A DNA stretch of 35,163 bases, taken from NCBI GenBank assembly GCA_001898995.1, contig MKVZ01000006.1, positions 411,584 to 446,746 on the forward strand, read 5' to 3'. The notes beneath the pieces are model-generated. The model made no database searches, was not told the origin of the DNA, and saw only the letters and a list, made by a program, of their open reading frames with translations. Origin of the DNA: Rhizobiales bacterium 63-22 (GTDB lineage Bacteria > Pseudomonadota > Alphaproteobacteria > Rhizobiales > Rhizobiaceae). A program made the translations under genes and the position numbers. Positions within the stretch are counted from its first letter, which is position 1. Each line of letters begins with the position of its first letter. Positions 24,218 to 33,633 of this stretch are shown here, piece by piece.

Positions 24218-25111
24218 TCAGCCGGAGAAGCGGCGCTTTTCCAGCACCCAGAAGAAGACGATGGTGATAGCGAGCACGATGAGGAGCAGGATGAAGGCCG
24301 CCGCCGAACCCTCGTTGAGCGAAAGCCCAAGGAAAGCACGACGATAGGCGAAAAAGCTCAGAACTTCCGTGGAGGTGCCGGGGCCGCCCTTGGTCAGCAC
24401 ATAGGTGAGGTCGTAGGTGCGGAATTCATTGATGAGCTGGATGATGACGGCGATGGCGGCGACCGGCCTCAGCATCGGCAGGGTCAGGTACCAGAACTGC
24501 TGCAATTTCCGCGCGCCGTCCACCTCCGCCGCCTCGTAAGGATCGCGCGGCAGTGAGGCGAGGCCTGCGGCCAGAATCAGCACCACGAAGGAGGTCTGCT
24601 GCCAGACGTCGATGGCCGCCATCACCCATAGCGCCAGATCGGACGAGCCGAGCCAGTCGACGCGCGGCAGACCGGCCACGTCCATGAGATGATTGACGAC
24701 GCCGAGATTGGGTTGCAGCAGCATGCGCCAGATCAGTGCCACGCTGACCGGCGACATGGCCATGGGAATGGTGAGGATGGCGAAATAGACGGGCTTGGCC
24801 TTCACCACCGCGTTGAGCATTAAAGCGATGCCGAGGCCGATGACGAACTCCGCCGCCACGGTGACGATCGAATATTTCACCGTCAGCCAGAGCGAACTCC
24901 AGAATTGCGGATCGTCCATGATGCGGGCGTAATTGGTGAACCCCGTCAGCGGCGTCAGCGACGGGCGCATCAGCGTCATGGAGGAGACGGACATCACCAC
25001 CGCATAGACGAGCGGCAGCCCCATGACGATCGCGAGCGTCAACAGGCCCGGCAGGGAGAAGGCCCAGCCGGTTTTCCATGTGCGGTCGATAGCGCCGGAT
25101 GAAAGGGACAT
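24218..25111 (-). CDS. sugar ABC transporter permease, MalF/UgpA type (locus B)
   Basis: 297 residues from ATG 25111 (AAGGA eight bases upstream); the frame is open 72 bases further, without a signal. It has six transmembrane segments. The EAA loop reads LPRDPYEAAEVDGARKLQQF, then LPMLRPV, and the late TYVLTKGGPGTSTEVLSF motif is typical of MalF-like subunits. It is the last gene of the minus-strand operon, downstream of the binding protein, whereas its MalG-type partner lies upstream of the binding protein. This split order (ATPase, MalG, binding protein, MalF) is less common than the order in locus A. Confidence 0.92.
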   Translation of the reverse strand: MSLSSGAIDRTWKTGWAFSLPGLLTLAIVMGLPLVYAVVMSVSSMTLMRPSLTPLTGFTNYARIMDDPQFWSSLWLTVKYSIVTVAAEFVIGLGIALMLNAVVKAKPVYFAILTIPMAMSPVSVALIWRMLLQPNLGVVNHLMDVAGLPRVDWLGSSDLALWVMAAIDVWQQTSFVVLILAAGLASLPRDPYEAAEVDGARKLQQFWYLTLPMLRPVAAIAVIIQLINEFRTYDLTYVLTKGGPGTSTEVLSFFAYRRAFLGLSLNEGSAAAFILLLIVLAITIVFFWVLEKRRFSG

Positions 25112-25179
25112 GCGTGCGTCCTTGTGCCTGTCTATGCGGAAAGGCGCAGCCCCACCGACGGGCGGGGCTGCATGAATCG

Positions 25180-26460
25180 TCATTTTTTCAGAAGGTCAGC
25201 CAAGCCGGAGGCGGCAGCCTTGATCGCGGCTGCCGGCGTGGTGCCGCCATCGGCGGCCTGCGACACCTGCGTGCCAAGCACATCCTCGTACTGCGCCGAA
25301 TAAGCGAAGATCGGGAAGGACTTGCCCGAGGCCACCACATCCAGTGCCTGCGCGTAGAAGGGATATTTCTTCAGCACGGCAGGGTCCTTGTAGACTGCCT
25401 CGCTCACCGGCGCGTGGCCCTGGAGCGCGCGCTGCACGGCGATCTTCTTGCTCTGCACCCATTTGATGAAGGTCCAGGCAGCTTGCTGTGATTCCGGCGA
25501 AGTGTTCTTCGGGATGCCCCAACCCCAACCACCGCTCTCGCCATGGCCGCCCGGCATCACCGAAAGACCCACCTTGCCGGCGACCTTCGGGCATTTCTGC
25601 GCGTCGTCCACCTGCGGCAGCATCCACCAATAGGTGATCATGCTGAAGGATTCGCCGCTGCACATCAGCCGCATCGTGTCGTCGAGCGTCGCCGACAGCG
25701 CGCCCTGCTGGGCGGCGTTCTTGATGGCGTCGACATAGAGCGTCAGCGCCTTCACCGCCTCGGGGCTGTCCAGCGTCACCTTGCGGTCGGCGTCCATATA
25801 GGATCCACCGGCCGAGAACAGGTAATTGGAGAACTCCATGCTGTTGGGATCGCCGCGCTGGCCCTGCATCGCCGCCCCCGCCACGCCGGCCTTGGCCTTC
25901 ATGAACTTGGCGATCTGGACATATTGCTCCAGCGTTTCGGGCTTCTTGAGGTCGGTCTTGAACTCGGCCTTGTAGGCCTCCTTCAGCTTCGGATCCTCCA
26001 GCAGGTCCTTTCGGTACAGCAGGCCCATGGAATAATTATACATGGGGAGAAGCGGCATCGTCTTGTCTGTGCGGCCGAGCAGGTCGAGCGTGGAGGGGAT
26101 GAAATCGCCGAGGTTCAGCTTGTCGCGCTCGGCCAGCGGCTTCAGGTCGATGAGCCAGCCGGCGGCGGGAAACTCGCCCGCCCACAGGAAGTCCACCTCG
26201 AGCAGATTGTAGTAGCTGTCGGGCGAGACGAGCTGGGTGGCCAGCTTGTCGTGCATGTCGCCGTAGCCGACCTTCTCGAACTCGACCTTGATGCCGGTCT
26301 CCTTCTCGAATTCCGGCAGCATTTTCTCGATGATATGCGTCTCCGGCACATCCTCCATCAGCGCGTGCAACGTCACGCCCTCGGCATGGGCCGCGCCCGC
26401 GCCCATCATTATCATTGCGAGGCTGACCCCCGCCGTCAGTTTCCATTTCCGATCGAACAT
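25180..26460 (-). CDS. sugar ABC transporter substrate-binding protein (locus B)
   Basis: 426 residues with a clear Sec signal peptide (KLTAGVSLAMIMMGAGAAHA, cleavage AHA|EGV near residue 26). The mature start has the family block LPEFEKETGIKVEFEKVGYG, followed by YYNLLEVDFLWAGEF and PMYNYSMGLLYRKDL. It is a CUT1-type periplasmic binding protein, delivering its ligand to the two permeases at 24218-25111 and 26510-27307. The ligand is unknown; the operon context suggests a polyol or ketose. It shares only the general family pattern with the locus A binding protein. Confidence 0.93.
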   Translation of the reverse strand: MFDRKWKLTAGVSLAMIMMGAGAAHAEGVTLHALMEDVPETHIIEKMLPEFEKETGIKVEFEKVGYGDMHDKLATQLVSPDSYYNLLEVDFLWAGEFPAAGWLIDLKPLAERDKLNLGDFIPSTLDLLGRTDKTMPLLPMYNYSMGLLYRKDLLEDPKLKEAYKAEFKTDLKKPETLEQYVQIAKFMKAKAGVAGAAMQGQRGDPNSMEFSNYLFSAGGSYMDADRKVTLDSPEAVKALTLYVDAIKNAAQQGALSATLDDTMRLMCSGESFSMITYWWMLPQVDDAQKCPKVAGKVGLSVMPGGHGESGGWGWGIPKNTSPESQQAAWTFIKWVQSKKIAVQRALQGHAPVSEAVYKDPAVLKKYPFYAQALDVVASGKSFPIFAYSAQYEDVLGTQVSQAADGGTTPAAAIKAAASGLADLLKK

Positions 26461-26509
26461 ATCCGTGGTTCCCTTTGTTATGCCAATGTTTTACGCCCTT
26501 TCGGACGCC

Positions 26510-27307
26510 CTACTTGACGCTCCCGAACGTCAAACCCTGAACGATGAAGCGCTGGATGAAGCGCGAGGCGACGACCAGCGGCAGGATGGCGAGGATGACG
26601 CCCGCCGCGACCTTGGCGATCTGCACGCCGTTGGAGGTTTGCAGCGAGGCGAGCCCGACCGGCACCGTGGCCGTGGCAGGCCCGCTCAGCACCAGCGCGA
26701 AGAGAAATTCGTTCCAGGCGAGGATGAAGCCCAGCACCCCCGCCGCCGCGATTCCAGGAAGCGAGACCGGCACGACGATGCGCCAGAACGCGCCCCAGGC
26801 CGTCGCGCCGTCGGTCTGCGCCGCCCATTCGAGATCGACGGGAATGCCCTCGAAGAAGCCCATCAGGATCCAGATCAGGAACGGCAGGTTGATCGCGGCG
26901 TAGGCGATGGTGAGGCCGAGGACGGAATTGGTGAGCCCGACCGAGCGGAACAGCATGAAGGCCGGCAGCACGATGGCCACCGGCGGCAGCATCTGCGTGG
27001 CGAGCACCGTGAAGCGGGCCAGCGCCCCGCCTGTCTTGAAGCGGGCGAAGGCGTAGCCGGTCATGGCGGCGAAGGGCAGCGCCAGCAGCACCGAGCAGAG
27101 CGAGACGATCAGGCTGTTGACGTAATAGACGCCGAAGCGCTTCTGCGTGAACAGGTCGACATAGTTCTGGAGCGTGAACTGCGGCATGAGCTGCGACGAA
27201 TAGGCCATCGGCTCCGGCACGAGGCTGGTGCGCAGCGTCCACAGGAGCGGCAGCAGGATGGCGAGCGAAACGACGATCAGTCCGAAGTGAATGGCGATCC
27301 TGCGCAT
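26510..27307 (-). CDS. sugar ABC transporter permease, MalG/UgpE type (locus B)
   Basis: 265 residues, six predicted membrane segments starting with IHFGLIVVSLAILLPLLWTL. The EAA loop is IPVDLEWAAQTDGATAWGAF and then VPVSLPG. The C terminus RFIVQGLTFGSVK is the usual MalG-type end that reaches towards the ATPase. ATG 27307 lies nine bases after the ATPase stop, so the two are co-transcribed and probably co-translated. It is followed 49 bases later by the binding-protein gene. Confidence 0.93.
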   Translation of the reverse strand: MRRIAIHFGLIVVSLAILLPLLWTLRTSLVPEPMAYSSQLMPQFTLQNYVDLFTQKRFGVYYVNSLIVSLCSVLLALPFAAMTGYAFARFKTGGALARFTVLATQMLPPVAIVLPAFMLFRSVGLTNSVLGLTIAYAAINLPFLIWILMGFFEGIPVDLEWAAQTDGATAWGAFWRIVVPVSLPGIAAAGVLGFILAWNEFLFALVLSGPATATVPVGLASLQTSNGVQIAKVAAGVILAILPLVVASRFIQRFIVQGLTFGSVK

Positions 27308-27316
27308 CCCTGCCTC

Positions 27317-28468
<1,152 letters not shown>

Positions 28469-28531
28469 GCAGGCTCGCCTTCCGTCGCAATTCTTGTCAT
28501 CCGGCCGCGTGTCGTTCGGCCGCTGGGCGGA

Positions 28532-29335
28532 TCAGGTGGTGTAGACGCCGCCGGTCACGTTGACGCCCTGCCCCGTCATGAAGCGCGCGCCGTCCGAGCA
28601 CAGGAACACCACCAGATCGGCGACCTCCTCCGGCTCCTCCAGCCGGCCGAGCGGCGTCTGCGCGATGTAGTCGGCGATGACCTGCTCCGGCGTCATGCCG
28701 CGCAGATGCGCCTCCCACTCCACCTCGCGCGTTTGCATCGAGGTCTTCACGAAACCGGGGCAGACGGCGTTGACGCGGATATTCTCCCCCGCAAGCTCGC
28801 GGGCCAGCGCCTGCGTCCAGCCGAGTACGGCGAACTTGCTGGCCGAATAATGCGCCAGTAGCGGCGCGCCGACCTTGGCGGCGAGCGAGGCGGTGTTGAC
28901 GATGACGCCGCCCTCGCCCCGCGCCAGGAAATGCCGGGCCGCGATCTGGTTGGTGAGGAAGACGCCGCGCGTATTGACGTCGAAATTGAAGTCCCATTCC
29001 TTGTCGGTGAGGTCGACGGCGCGGTTCATGGTGGAGACGCCGGCATTGGCGGCGAGGATCTCGAAGCCGTTCCATTCGGCCAGCACCGCGTCGAAGCCGG
29101 CCTCGACCGAGTCGCGTCTGCTCACGTCCATCGCCACGCCGATGCAGCCCGCGCCCAAGGCGACCGCGGCGCGCCGGGCGGCCTCGCCGTCGATGTCGGC
29201 GACGGCCACGCGGACCTCGTGGCGGACCAGCGCCCGGGCGATGGCGTTGCCGATGCCCGAGGCCGCGCCCGTGACCACGGCGCGCCTGCCCGCCAGCTCG
29301 CTTGCCAATCTGCCCGATGTTGTCGCTTGCACCAT
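28532..29335 (-). CDS. short-chain dehydrogenase/reductase, polyol or sugar dehydrogenase
   Basis: A 267-residue classical SDR. The cofactor motif TGAASGIG is at 22-29, NAG at 97-99, with catalytic Ser150, Tyr163 and Lys167 (YSASK). Asp37 and Asp39 in VADIDGEA after the second strand favour NAD+ over NADP+. ATG 29335 is preceded by GGGAG; a 7-codon longer start is less likely. As first gene of the ABC operon and divergent from a sugar kinase, it probably oxidises the imported polyol or sugar to the compound phosphorylated by the kinase (inference). SDR substrate cannot be told from sequence. Confidence 0.92.
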   Translation of the reverse strand: MVQATTSGRLASELAGRRAVVTGAASGIGNAIARALVRHEVRVAVADIDGEAARRAAVALGAGCIGVAMDVSRRDSVEAGFDAVLAEWNGFEILAANAGVSTMNRAVDLTDKEWDFNFDVNTRGVFLTNQIAARHFLARGEGGVIVNTASLAAKVGAPLLAHYSASKFAVLGWTQALARELAGENIRVNAVCPGFVKTSMQTREVEWEAHLRGMTPEQVIADYIAQTPLGRLEEPEEVADLVVFLCSDGARFMTGQGVNVTGGVYTT

Positions 29336-29382
29336 TTGTCTCCCCTGCGCGGTCAATTCGATCGGGAAAAAACATATTCATT

Positions 29383-29446
29383 GTTTGATTATGTTTGCAA
29401 TAGGTAAAATTTGTTTGGTTTTGTTTTTTTACGATTGATTTTGTTT
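29383..29446. promoter_or_regulatory. three similar 14-bp boxes between the divergent operons of locus B (probable DeoR operators)
   Basis: GTTTGATTATGTTT (29383-29396), GTTTGGTTTTGTTT (29413-29426) and GATTGATTTTGTTT (29433-29446) are direct repeats. Their starts are 30 and 20 bp apart, so all three would face the same side of the helix. They fill the region between the SDR/ABC operon and the DeoR gene, as expected for binding sites of that repressor. Confidence 0.65.
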
Positions 29447-29503
29447 AAACCGTTTCATAAGAAGGGTTTGAACGCCCGCAAACCGAAGCCGTGGGGAAGG
29501 TCG

Positions 29504-30340
29504 ATGAGCAACGAAAAAGAGGCGGCGGCGCACGAAGCCAGACGGCTTCCGCCCCGCATGCGCCACAACCAACTGATCGACGCCGCCCGCCGGCGTGGTT
29601 TCGTGCAGGTGGCCGACATCGCCGCCGAACTCGGCGTCTCGGAGATGACCATCCGCCGCGACCTGATCGAGCTGGAGCGCGAGGGGCTGCTGACGCGCAC
29701 CCATGGCGGCGCGGTCAGCGACGGCGAGTCGGAGCCCTTTCTCGACCGCGACGAGCCGGCCTTCCCCGCCCGCCTGCGCGAGCACAGCGCCGAGAAGAAG
29801 CGCATCGTCGCCCGCGCCGCGCAGCTGGTGGAACGGCGCATGACGGTCGCGCTCGACGTGGGCTCCACGACCTATCTTCTGGCCGAGGCGCTGTGCGGCG
29901 TCTCCAACGTCAAGTTCTTCACCTCCAGCCTGCGCACGGCGCAGCTTCTGGGCGAGGCGCAGCGCGAGGTCTATGTGCCCGCCGGCCAGATCCGCGGCGA
30001 GGAGCTGTCGATCTGCGGCAAGTCGGCCTGCGACGAGTTCGAGCGGCTGTGGTTCGACATCGCCTTCATCGGCGTGTCGGGCGTGACGGCCGAAGGGCTT
30101 TTCGACTATTCGCCGGAGGACAGCGACCTCAAGCGCGTCTATCTGCGCCGCGCCCGGCGCAAGGTCCTCCTGTGCCACAGCGCCAAGTTCAACCACATGT
30201 CGCTGATCCGCATTGCCGATTTCGGCCAGATCGACCTCCTGATCAGCGACGCGCCGCCGCCGCCGAACATCGCCGCCGCCCTGTCCAAGGCCAATGTCGA
30301 CGTCGAGATCGCGCCGCCGCTGAGCGCCGCCGGAGCCTGA
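29504..30340 (+). CDS. DeoR-family transcriptional repressor
   Basis: 278 residues from ATG 29504, with GGGGAAGG just upstream; an upstream in-frame start at 29411 would put the repeats inside the gene. The N-terminal DeoR HTH spans about 34-70 (ADIAAELGVSEMTIRRDLIELE, then RTHGGAV). The sensor domain (about 90-260) shows ALDVGSTTYLLAEAL and FFTSSLRTA, a ribose-isomerase-like fold that binds phosphorylated sugars. It probably represses both divergent arms until a sugar phosphate made by the adjacent kinase accumulates. It is followed by the kinase gene after five bases. Confidence 0.93.
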   Translation: MSNEKEAAAHEARRLPPRMRHNQLIDAARRRGFVQVADIAAELGVSEMTIRRDLIELEREGLLTRTHGGAVSDGESEPFLDRDEPAFPARLREHSAEKKRIVARAAQLVERRMTVALDVGSTTYLLAEALCGVSNVKFFTSSLRTAQLLGEAQREVYVPAGQIRGEELSICGKSACDEFERLWFDIAFIGVSGVTAEGLFDYSPEDSDLKRVYLRRARRKVLLCHSAKFNHMSLIRIADFGQIDLLISDAPPPPNIAAALSKANVDVEIAPPLSAAGA

Positions 30341-30345
30341 ACCGC

Positions 30346-31848
30346 ATGACCTGCATCCTCGGCCTCGACATAGGCACCACCTCCACCATCGGCATCCTCG
30401 TGCGGCTTCCGGACACGGTGCTGGGCGTCGCCTCGCGTCCGGTGACGCTGACCTCGCTGCGGCCCGGCTGGGCCGAGGAGGACCCGGAGCAATGGTGGCA
30501 CAATAGCTGCGCCGTGATCGGGGAACTGATCGCGACGACGAATGTCGATCCGGCCGAGATCGCCGGCGTCGGCGTCACCGGCATGCTGCCGGCCGTGGTG
30601 CTTCTGGACGAGAACGACCGCCTGCTGCGCCCCAGCATCCAGCAGAGCGACGGCCGCGCGGCGGCCGAGGTGGAGGAACTGCGCGCCGAGATCAACGAGC
30701 GCGCCTTCCTGCAAAAGGCCGGCAACGGCGTCAACCAGCAGCTCGTCGCCAGCAAGACGCGCTGGATCGAGCGCTACGAACCCGAGATTTTCGCCAAGAT
30801 CGCCACCGTCTTCGGCTCCTACGACTATATCAACTGGAAGCTGACCGGCGAAAAGCGCATCGAGCAGAACTGGGCGCTGGAGGCGGGCTTCGTCGACATC
30901 GCCACCGACGCGCTGTCGCCCGACCTGATCGCGCTGACCCACCTGCCCGCCTCCGCCGTGCCGCCCAAGGCCGCCTCGCACGAGGTGATCGGCGCGGTGA
31001 CGGCCGAGGCGGCGGCGGCCACCGGCCTTAAGGCCGGGACGCCGGTGGTCGGCGGGGCCGCCGACATGATCGCCTCGGCGCTGGCCGCCGGCGTGACGCA
31101 AGAGGGACAGGCGCTTTTGAAATTCGGCGGCGCGCTGGACATTCTGGTGGCGACCGCCAAGGCCGCGCCCGATGCGCGCATGTTCCTCGACTATCACCTC
31201 GCCCCCGGCCTCTATATGCCCAACGGCTGCATGTCGACCGGCGGCTCGGGCCTCAACTGGTTCGCGGAGAATTTCGCCGGCGGCGAGCGCGCGGCGGCGG
31301 AAGCGGCCGGCCTCACCCTGCACCAGCATCTCGACCGGCTGGCCGACGCCGTTCCGGCCGGGGCCGGCGGCGTGGCGATCGTGCCCTATTTCCTCGGCGA
31401 GAAGACGCCGATCCACGATCCCTTCGCGCGCGGCACGATCACCGGCCTCAGCCTCAACCACACCGTCGGCCATGTCTGGCGGGCGCTGCTGGAAGCCTAC
31501 GCCTATGCGGCGCGGCACCATATCGAGGTGTTTCGCGACATGGGCCACCGGCCGACGCAGTTCCTCGCCTCCGACGGCGGGGCCAACAGCCGCGTCTGGA
31601 TGCAGATCGCGGCCGACGTGCTGCAAGCCCCAATCCAGCGCCTCAAGGGCCATCCCGGCTCCTCGCTCGGCGCGGCCTGGGCCGCCGCCGTCGGCGTCGG
31701 GGCCGTGTCGGACTGGTCGGGCGTCGGGGCCTTCGTCGAGGACGGCGGCGTGATCGCGCCCGACCCGGCCAAGGCCGCCGCCTACGACGCCGGCTACGTC
31801 CGCTTCCGCGCCATCTACGCCGATCTCAAGCCGCTTTTCAGGGAATGA
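30346..31848 (+). CDS. FGGY-family carbohydrate kinase (xylulokinase-like)
   Basis: 500 residues, the normal FGGY length. The N-terminal phosphate loop reads GLDIGTTSTIG and the second ATPase-fold domain contains MSTGGSGLNWF and the signature-like SDGGANSRVWMQIAADVL near residue 405. The family transfers phosphate from ATP to pentuloses, tetruloses or polyols. WAEEDPEQWW and GVGVTGMLPA are xylulokinase-like blocks, but the subfamily cannot be fixed by eye. ATG 30346 follows the repressor stop by five bases and the gene overlaps the HAD gene by four, indicating one translationally coupled operon. Confidence 0.93.
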   Translation: MTCILGLDIGTTSTIGILVRLPDTVLGVASRPVTLTSLRPGWAEEDPEQWWHNSCAVIGELIATTNVDPAEIAGVGVTGMLPAVVLLDENDRLLRPSIQQSDGRAAAEVEELRAEINERAFLQKAGNGVNQQLVASKTRWIERYEPEIFAKIATVFGSYDYINWKLTGEKRIEQNWALEAGFVDIATDALSPDLIALTHLPASAVPPKAASHEVIGAVTAEAAAATGLKAGTPVVGGAADMIASALAAGVTQEGQALLKFGGALDILVATAKAAPDARMFLDYHLAPGLYMPNGCMSTGGSGLNWFAENFAGGERAAAEAAGLTLHQHLDRLADAVPAGAGGVAIVPYFLGEKTPIHDPFARGTITGLSLNHTVGHVWRALLEAYAYAARHHIEVFRDMGHRPTQFLASDGGANSRVWMQIAADVLQAPIQRLKGHPGSSLGAAWAAAVGVGAVSDWSGVGAFVEDGGVIAPDPAKAAAYDAGYVRFRAIYADLKPLFRE

Positions 31849-32480
31849 CCATGGCCATCAAAGCCGTAGCCTGGGACATTGACGGAACCCTCATCGACAG
31901 CGAGCCGCTGCACCACCGCGCGCTGATCGCCGGCACAAGCCATTTCGGCGTCGACCTCGCCGACGTGCCGGAGGAGCGGTTTCGCGGCGTCCACATGCGC
32001 GGCGTCTGGCAGGGGCTGAACGGCCGGCTGCCGGCGGCGCTGACCTATGAGGACTGGCTGGAGCGCATCCACGACTGCTACATCGCCGAGGCCGCCGGGC
32101 TGCGCGCCATAGAGGGCGCGCTGGAGGCCATCGACGCCGTCGCCGGCATGGGGCTGGCGCAGGTCTGCGTCTCCAATTCCGGCCGCCGCGTCGTCGACGC
32201 CAATATCGCGGCGCTCGGCCTCGGCGAAAAGCTGCGCTTCTCGATCAGCGTCAACGACGTCGCCAGAGGCAAACCCGATCCCGAACCCTATCTCGCCGCC
32301 GCCGACCGGCTGGGCCTGCGCCCGGCGGAAGTGGCCGCGGTGGAGGATAGCCTCACGGGCGCGGCCTCGGCACGCGCCGCCGGCATGACGGTGATCGGCT
32401 ACGGGCTGGCGGGCGAGGCCATAGACCATCCGCTCGACCGCTACGCCGACCTGCCGGCGGTCCTGCGCCCATATCTGTAA
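31845..32480 (+). CDS. HAD-family phosphatase (beta-phosphoglucomutase/phosphatase subfamily)
   Basis: A 211-residue HAD hydrolase. Motif I is DIDGTLIDSE (nucleophile D11, acid D13), motif II the Ser of CVSNSG, motif III Lys in ARGKPDPEPY and motif IV VEDS. The small helical cap (about 20-85) places it with beta-phosphoglucomutase- and sugar-phosphatase-type members. The overlap ATGA with the kinase gene suggests they act on the same metabolites. It could remove phosphate from a dead-end sugar phosphate or act as a mutase. ATG 31851 is an alternative start two codons later. Confidence 0.92.
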   Translation: MTMAIKAVAWDIDGTLIDSEPLHHRALIAGTSHFGVDLADVPEERFRGVHMRGVWQGLNGRLPAALTYEDWLERIHDCYIAEAAGLRAIEGALEAIDAVAGMGLAQVCVSNSGRRVVDANIAALGLGEKLRFSISVNDVARGKPDPEPYLAAADRLGLRPAEVAAVEDSLTGAASARAAGMTVIGYGLAGEAIDHPLDRYADLPAVLRPYL

Positions 32481-32541
32481 CCGACCACCCGCGCCGGACG
32501 GTCCGGGCGGGAACTAAAAGCCACGCATTAGGGAGCGTCCC

Positions 32542-33348
32542 ATGAGCAAGTTCTTCAACCTTTTCCCGACGGCCAAGCCGATCATCGCCATGGTCCATCT
32601 CAATCCCATGCCCGGCACGCCGCTCTACGACGCGGAAGCCGGCATCGAGGGCATCGTCGAGGCGGCGCGGCGCGACCTCAAGGCGCTTCAGGACGCCGAC
32701 GTCGACGCGGTGATGTTCGGCAACGAGAACGACCGCCCATACGAACTGAAGGTCGACATCGCCACCACCGCCACCATGGCCTATGTCATCGGCCGCCTGC
32801 GCGGCGAAATCCAGAAGCCTTTCGGCGTCAACGTGCTGTGGGATCCGAAAAGCTCGGTGGCGCTGGCGGCGGCCACCGGCGCGTCCTTCATCCGCGAAAT
32901 CCTGACCGGCACCTACGCTTCCGACATGGGCCCGTGGACGCCCAACGCCGGCGAGGCCATGCGCTACCGCAACCGCCTCAACCGCCCCGACCTCGTCATG
33001 CTGGACAACGTCTCGGCCGAATTCGCCGATTCGCTCGACCGCCGACCCCTGCCCGACCGCGCCCGCTCGGCGGTGTTCTCCTCCATCCCCGACGCGGTGC
33101 TGGTCTCCGGCACCATCACCGGCGAGGCGGCCAGCACCTCGGACCTCGAGGCCGTCAAGCGCGTGCTGCCCAACACGGCGGTGCTCGCCAACACCGGCGT
33201 GCGCCACGCCACCGTGGCCGACATCCTCAAGATCGCCGACGGCTGCATCGTCGGCTCGTCGCTGAAGGTGGACGGAAACACCTGGAACCCGGTCGACCCG
33301 GAACGGGCCAAGGAATTCATGGCCATCGTCAAAAAGGCGCGCGGCTGA
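32542..33348 (+). CDS. BtpA/SgcQ-family TIM-barrel protein
   Basis: A 268-residue protein of the BtpA/SgcQ family. The opening FPTAKPIIAMVHLNPMPGTP, the PFGVNVLWDPKSSVALAAATG block and the C-terminal DGCIVGSSLKVDGNTWNPVD are characteristic. The family was named after BtpA, a cyanobacterial photosystem I biogenesis factor, and SgcQ of the E. coli sgc sugar operon; its reaction is not established to my knowledge. GGGAG lies before ATG 32542, 61 bases after the HAD gene. Placement at the end of a kinase operon suggests a catabolic enzyme acting on a sugar phosphate. Confidence 0.9.
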   Translation: MSKFFNLFPTAKPIIAMVHLNPMPGTPLYDAEAGIEGIVEAARRDLKALQDADVDAVMFGNENDRPYELKVDIATTATMAYVIGRLRGEIQKPFGVNVLWDPKSSVALAAATGASFIREILTGTYASDMGPWTPNAGEAMRYRNRLNRPDLVMLDNVSAEFADSLDRRPLPDRARSAVFSSIPDAVLVSGTITGEAASTSDLEAVKRVLPNTAVLANTGVRHATVADILKIADGCIVGSSLKVDGNTWNPVDPERAKEFMAIVKKARG

Positions 33349-33429
33349 GCTGCCGTTATCAATCGTTTGAAGGAAGCGGGTCTCAGAACCAGATTTCTGG
33401 TCGGCCGCGGCTTGCCAGCGGCGCGGCGT

Positions 33430-33610
33430 TAGGGGTGTTGTCTGCGCGGCCAGCGGTTATAAGGCTCGACATGCCGCATGGACGCTGGAAGACAACCGTC
33501 TTCATTGTGGGACAGCGAAGCTGCGGCATCGCTGTCCCTTCGTGCTTAACGGCCCAATCAACCGCCTCGCCTTCGAGGCTTATATCGAACGAGTGTTCGT
33601 GCCCGAAACC
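33430..33610 (+). pseudogene. IS630-family transposase fragment
   Basis: Pieces in different frames reconstruct part of an IS630-type DDE transposase. LRGQRL is followed by MPHGRWKTTVFI (33472 onward), then, after a frameshift near 33508-33535, FVLNGPINRLAFEAYIERVFVP (about 33540-33605). The family pattern is 'RGQRL...PHGHWKTTTF...DGPINGxxFxAYVEQxLVP'. The catalytic ends are missing. Next to it, ACCAGA-TT-TCTGGT (33388-33401) is an inverted repeat of unknown role. The remaining bases of the gap 33349-33633 hold nothing else. Confidence 0.72.
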
Positions 33611-33633
33611 ACATCACGATCGGATCGGCGCGA

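Noticed and set aside
30139..31653. A 504-codon open frame antisense to the FGGY kinase, and similar long antisense frames over other GC-rich genes (for example 3279-4406, 32353-33207, 33542-34876)
   Set aside because: Low-complexity Arg/Gly/Ala/His-rich translations with no domain, no ribosome binding site, and full overlap with clear genes; typical of high third-position GC.
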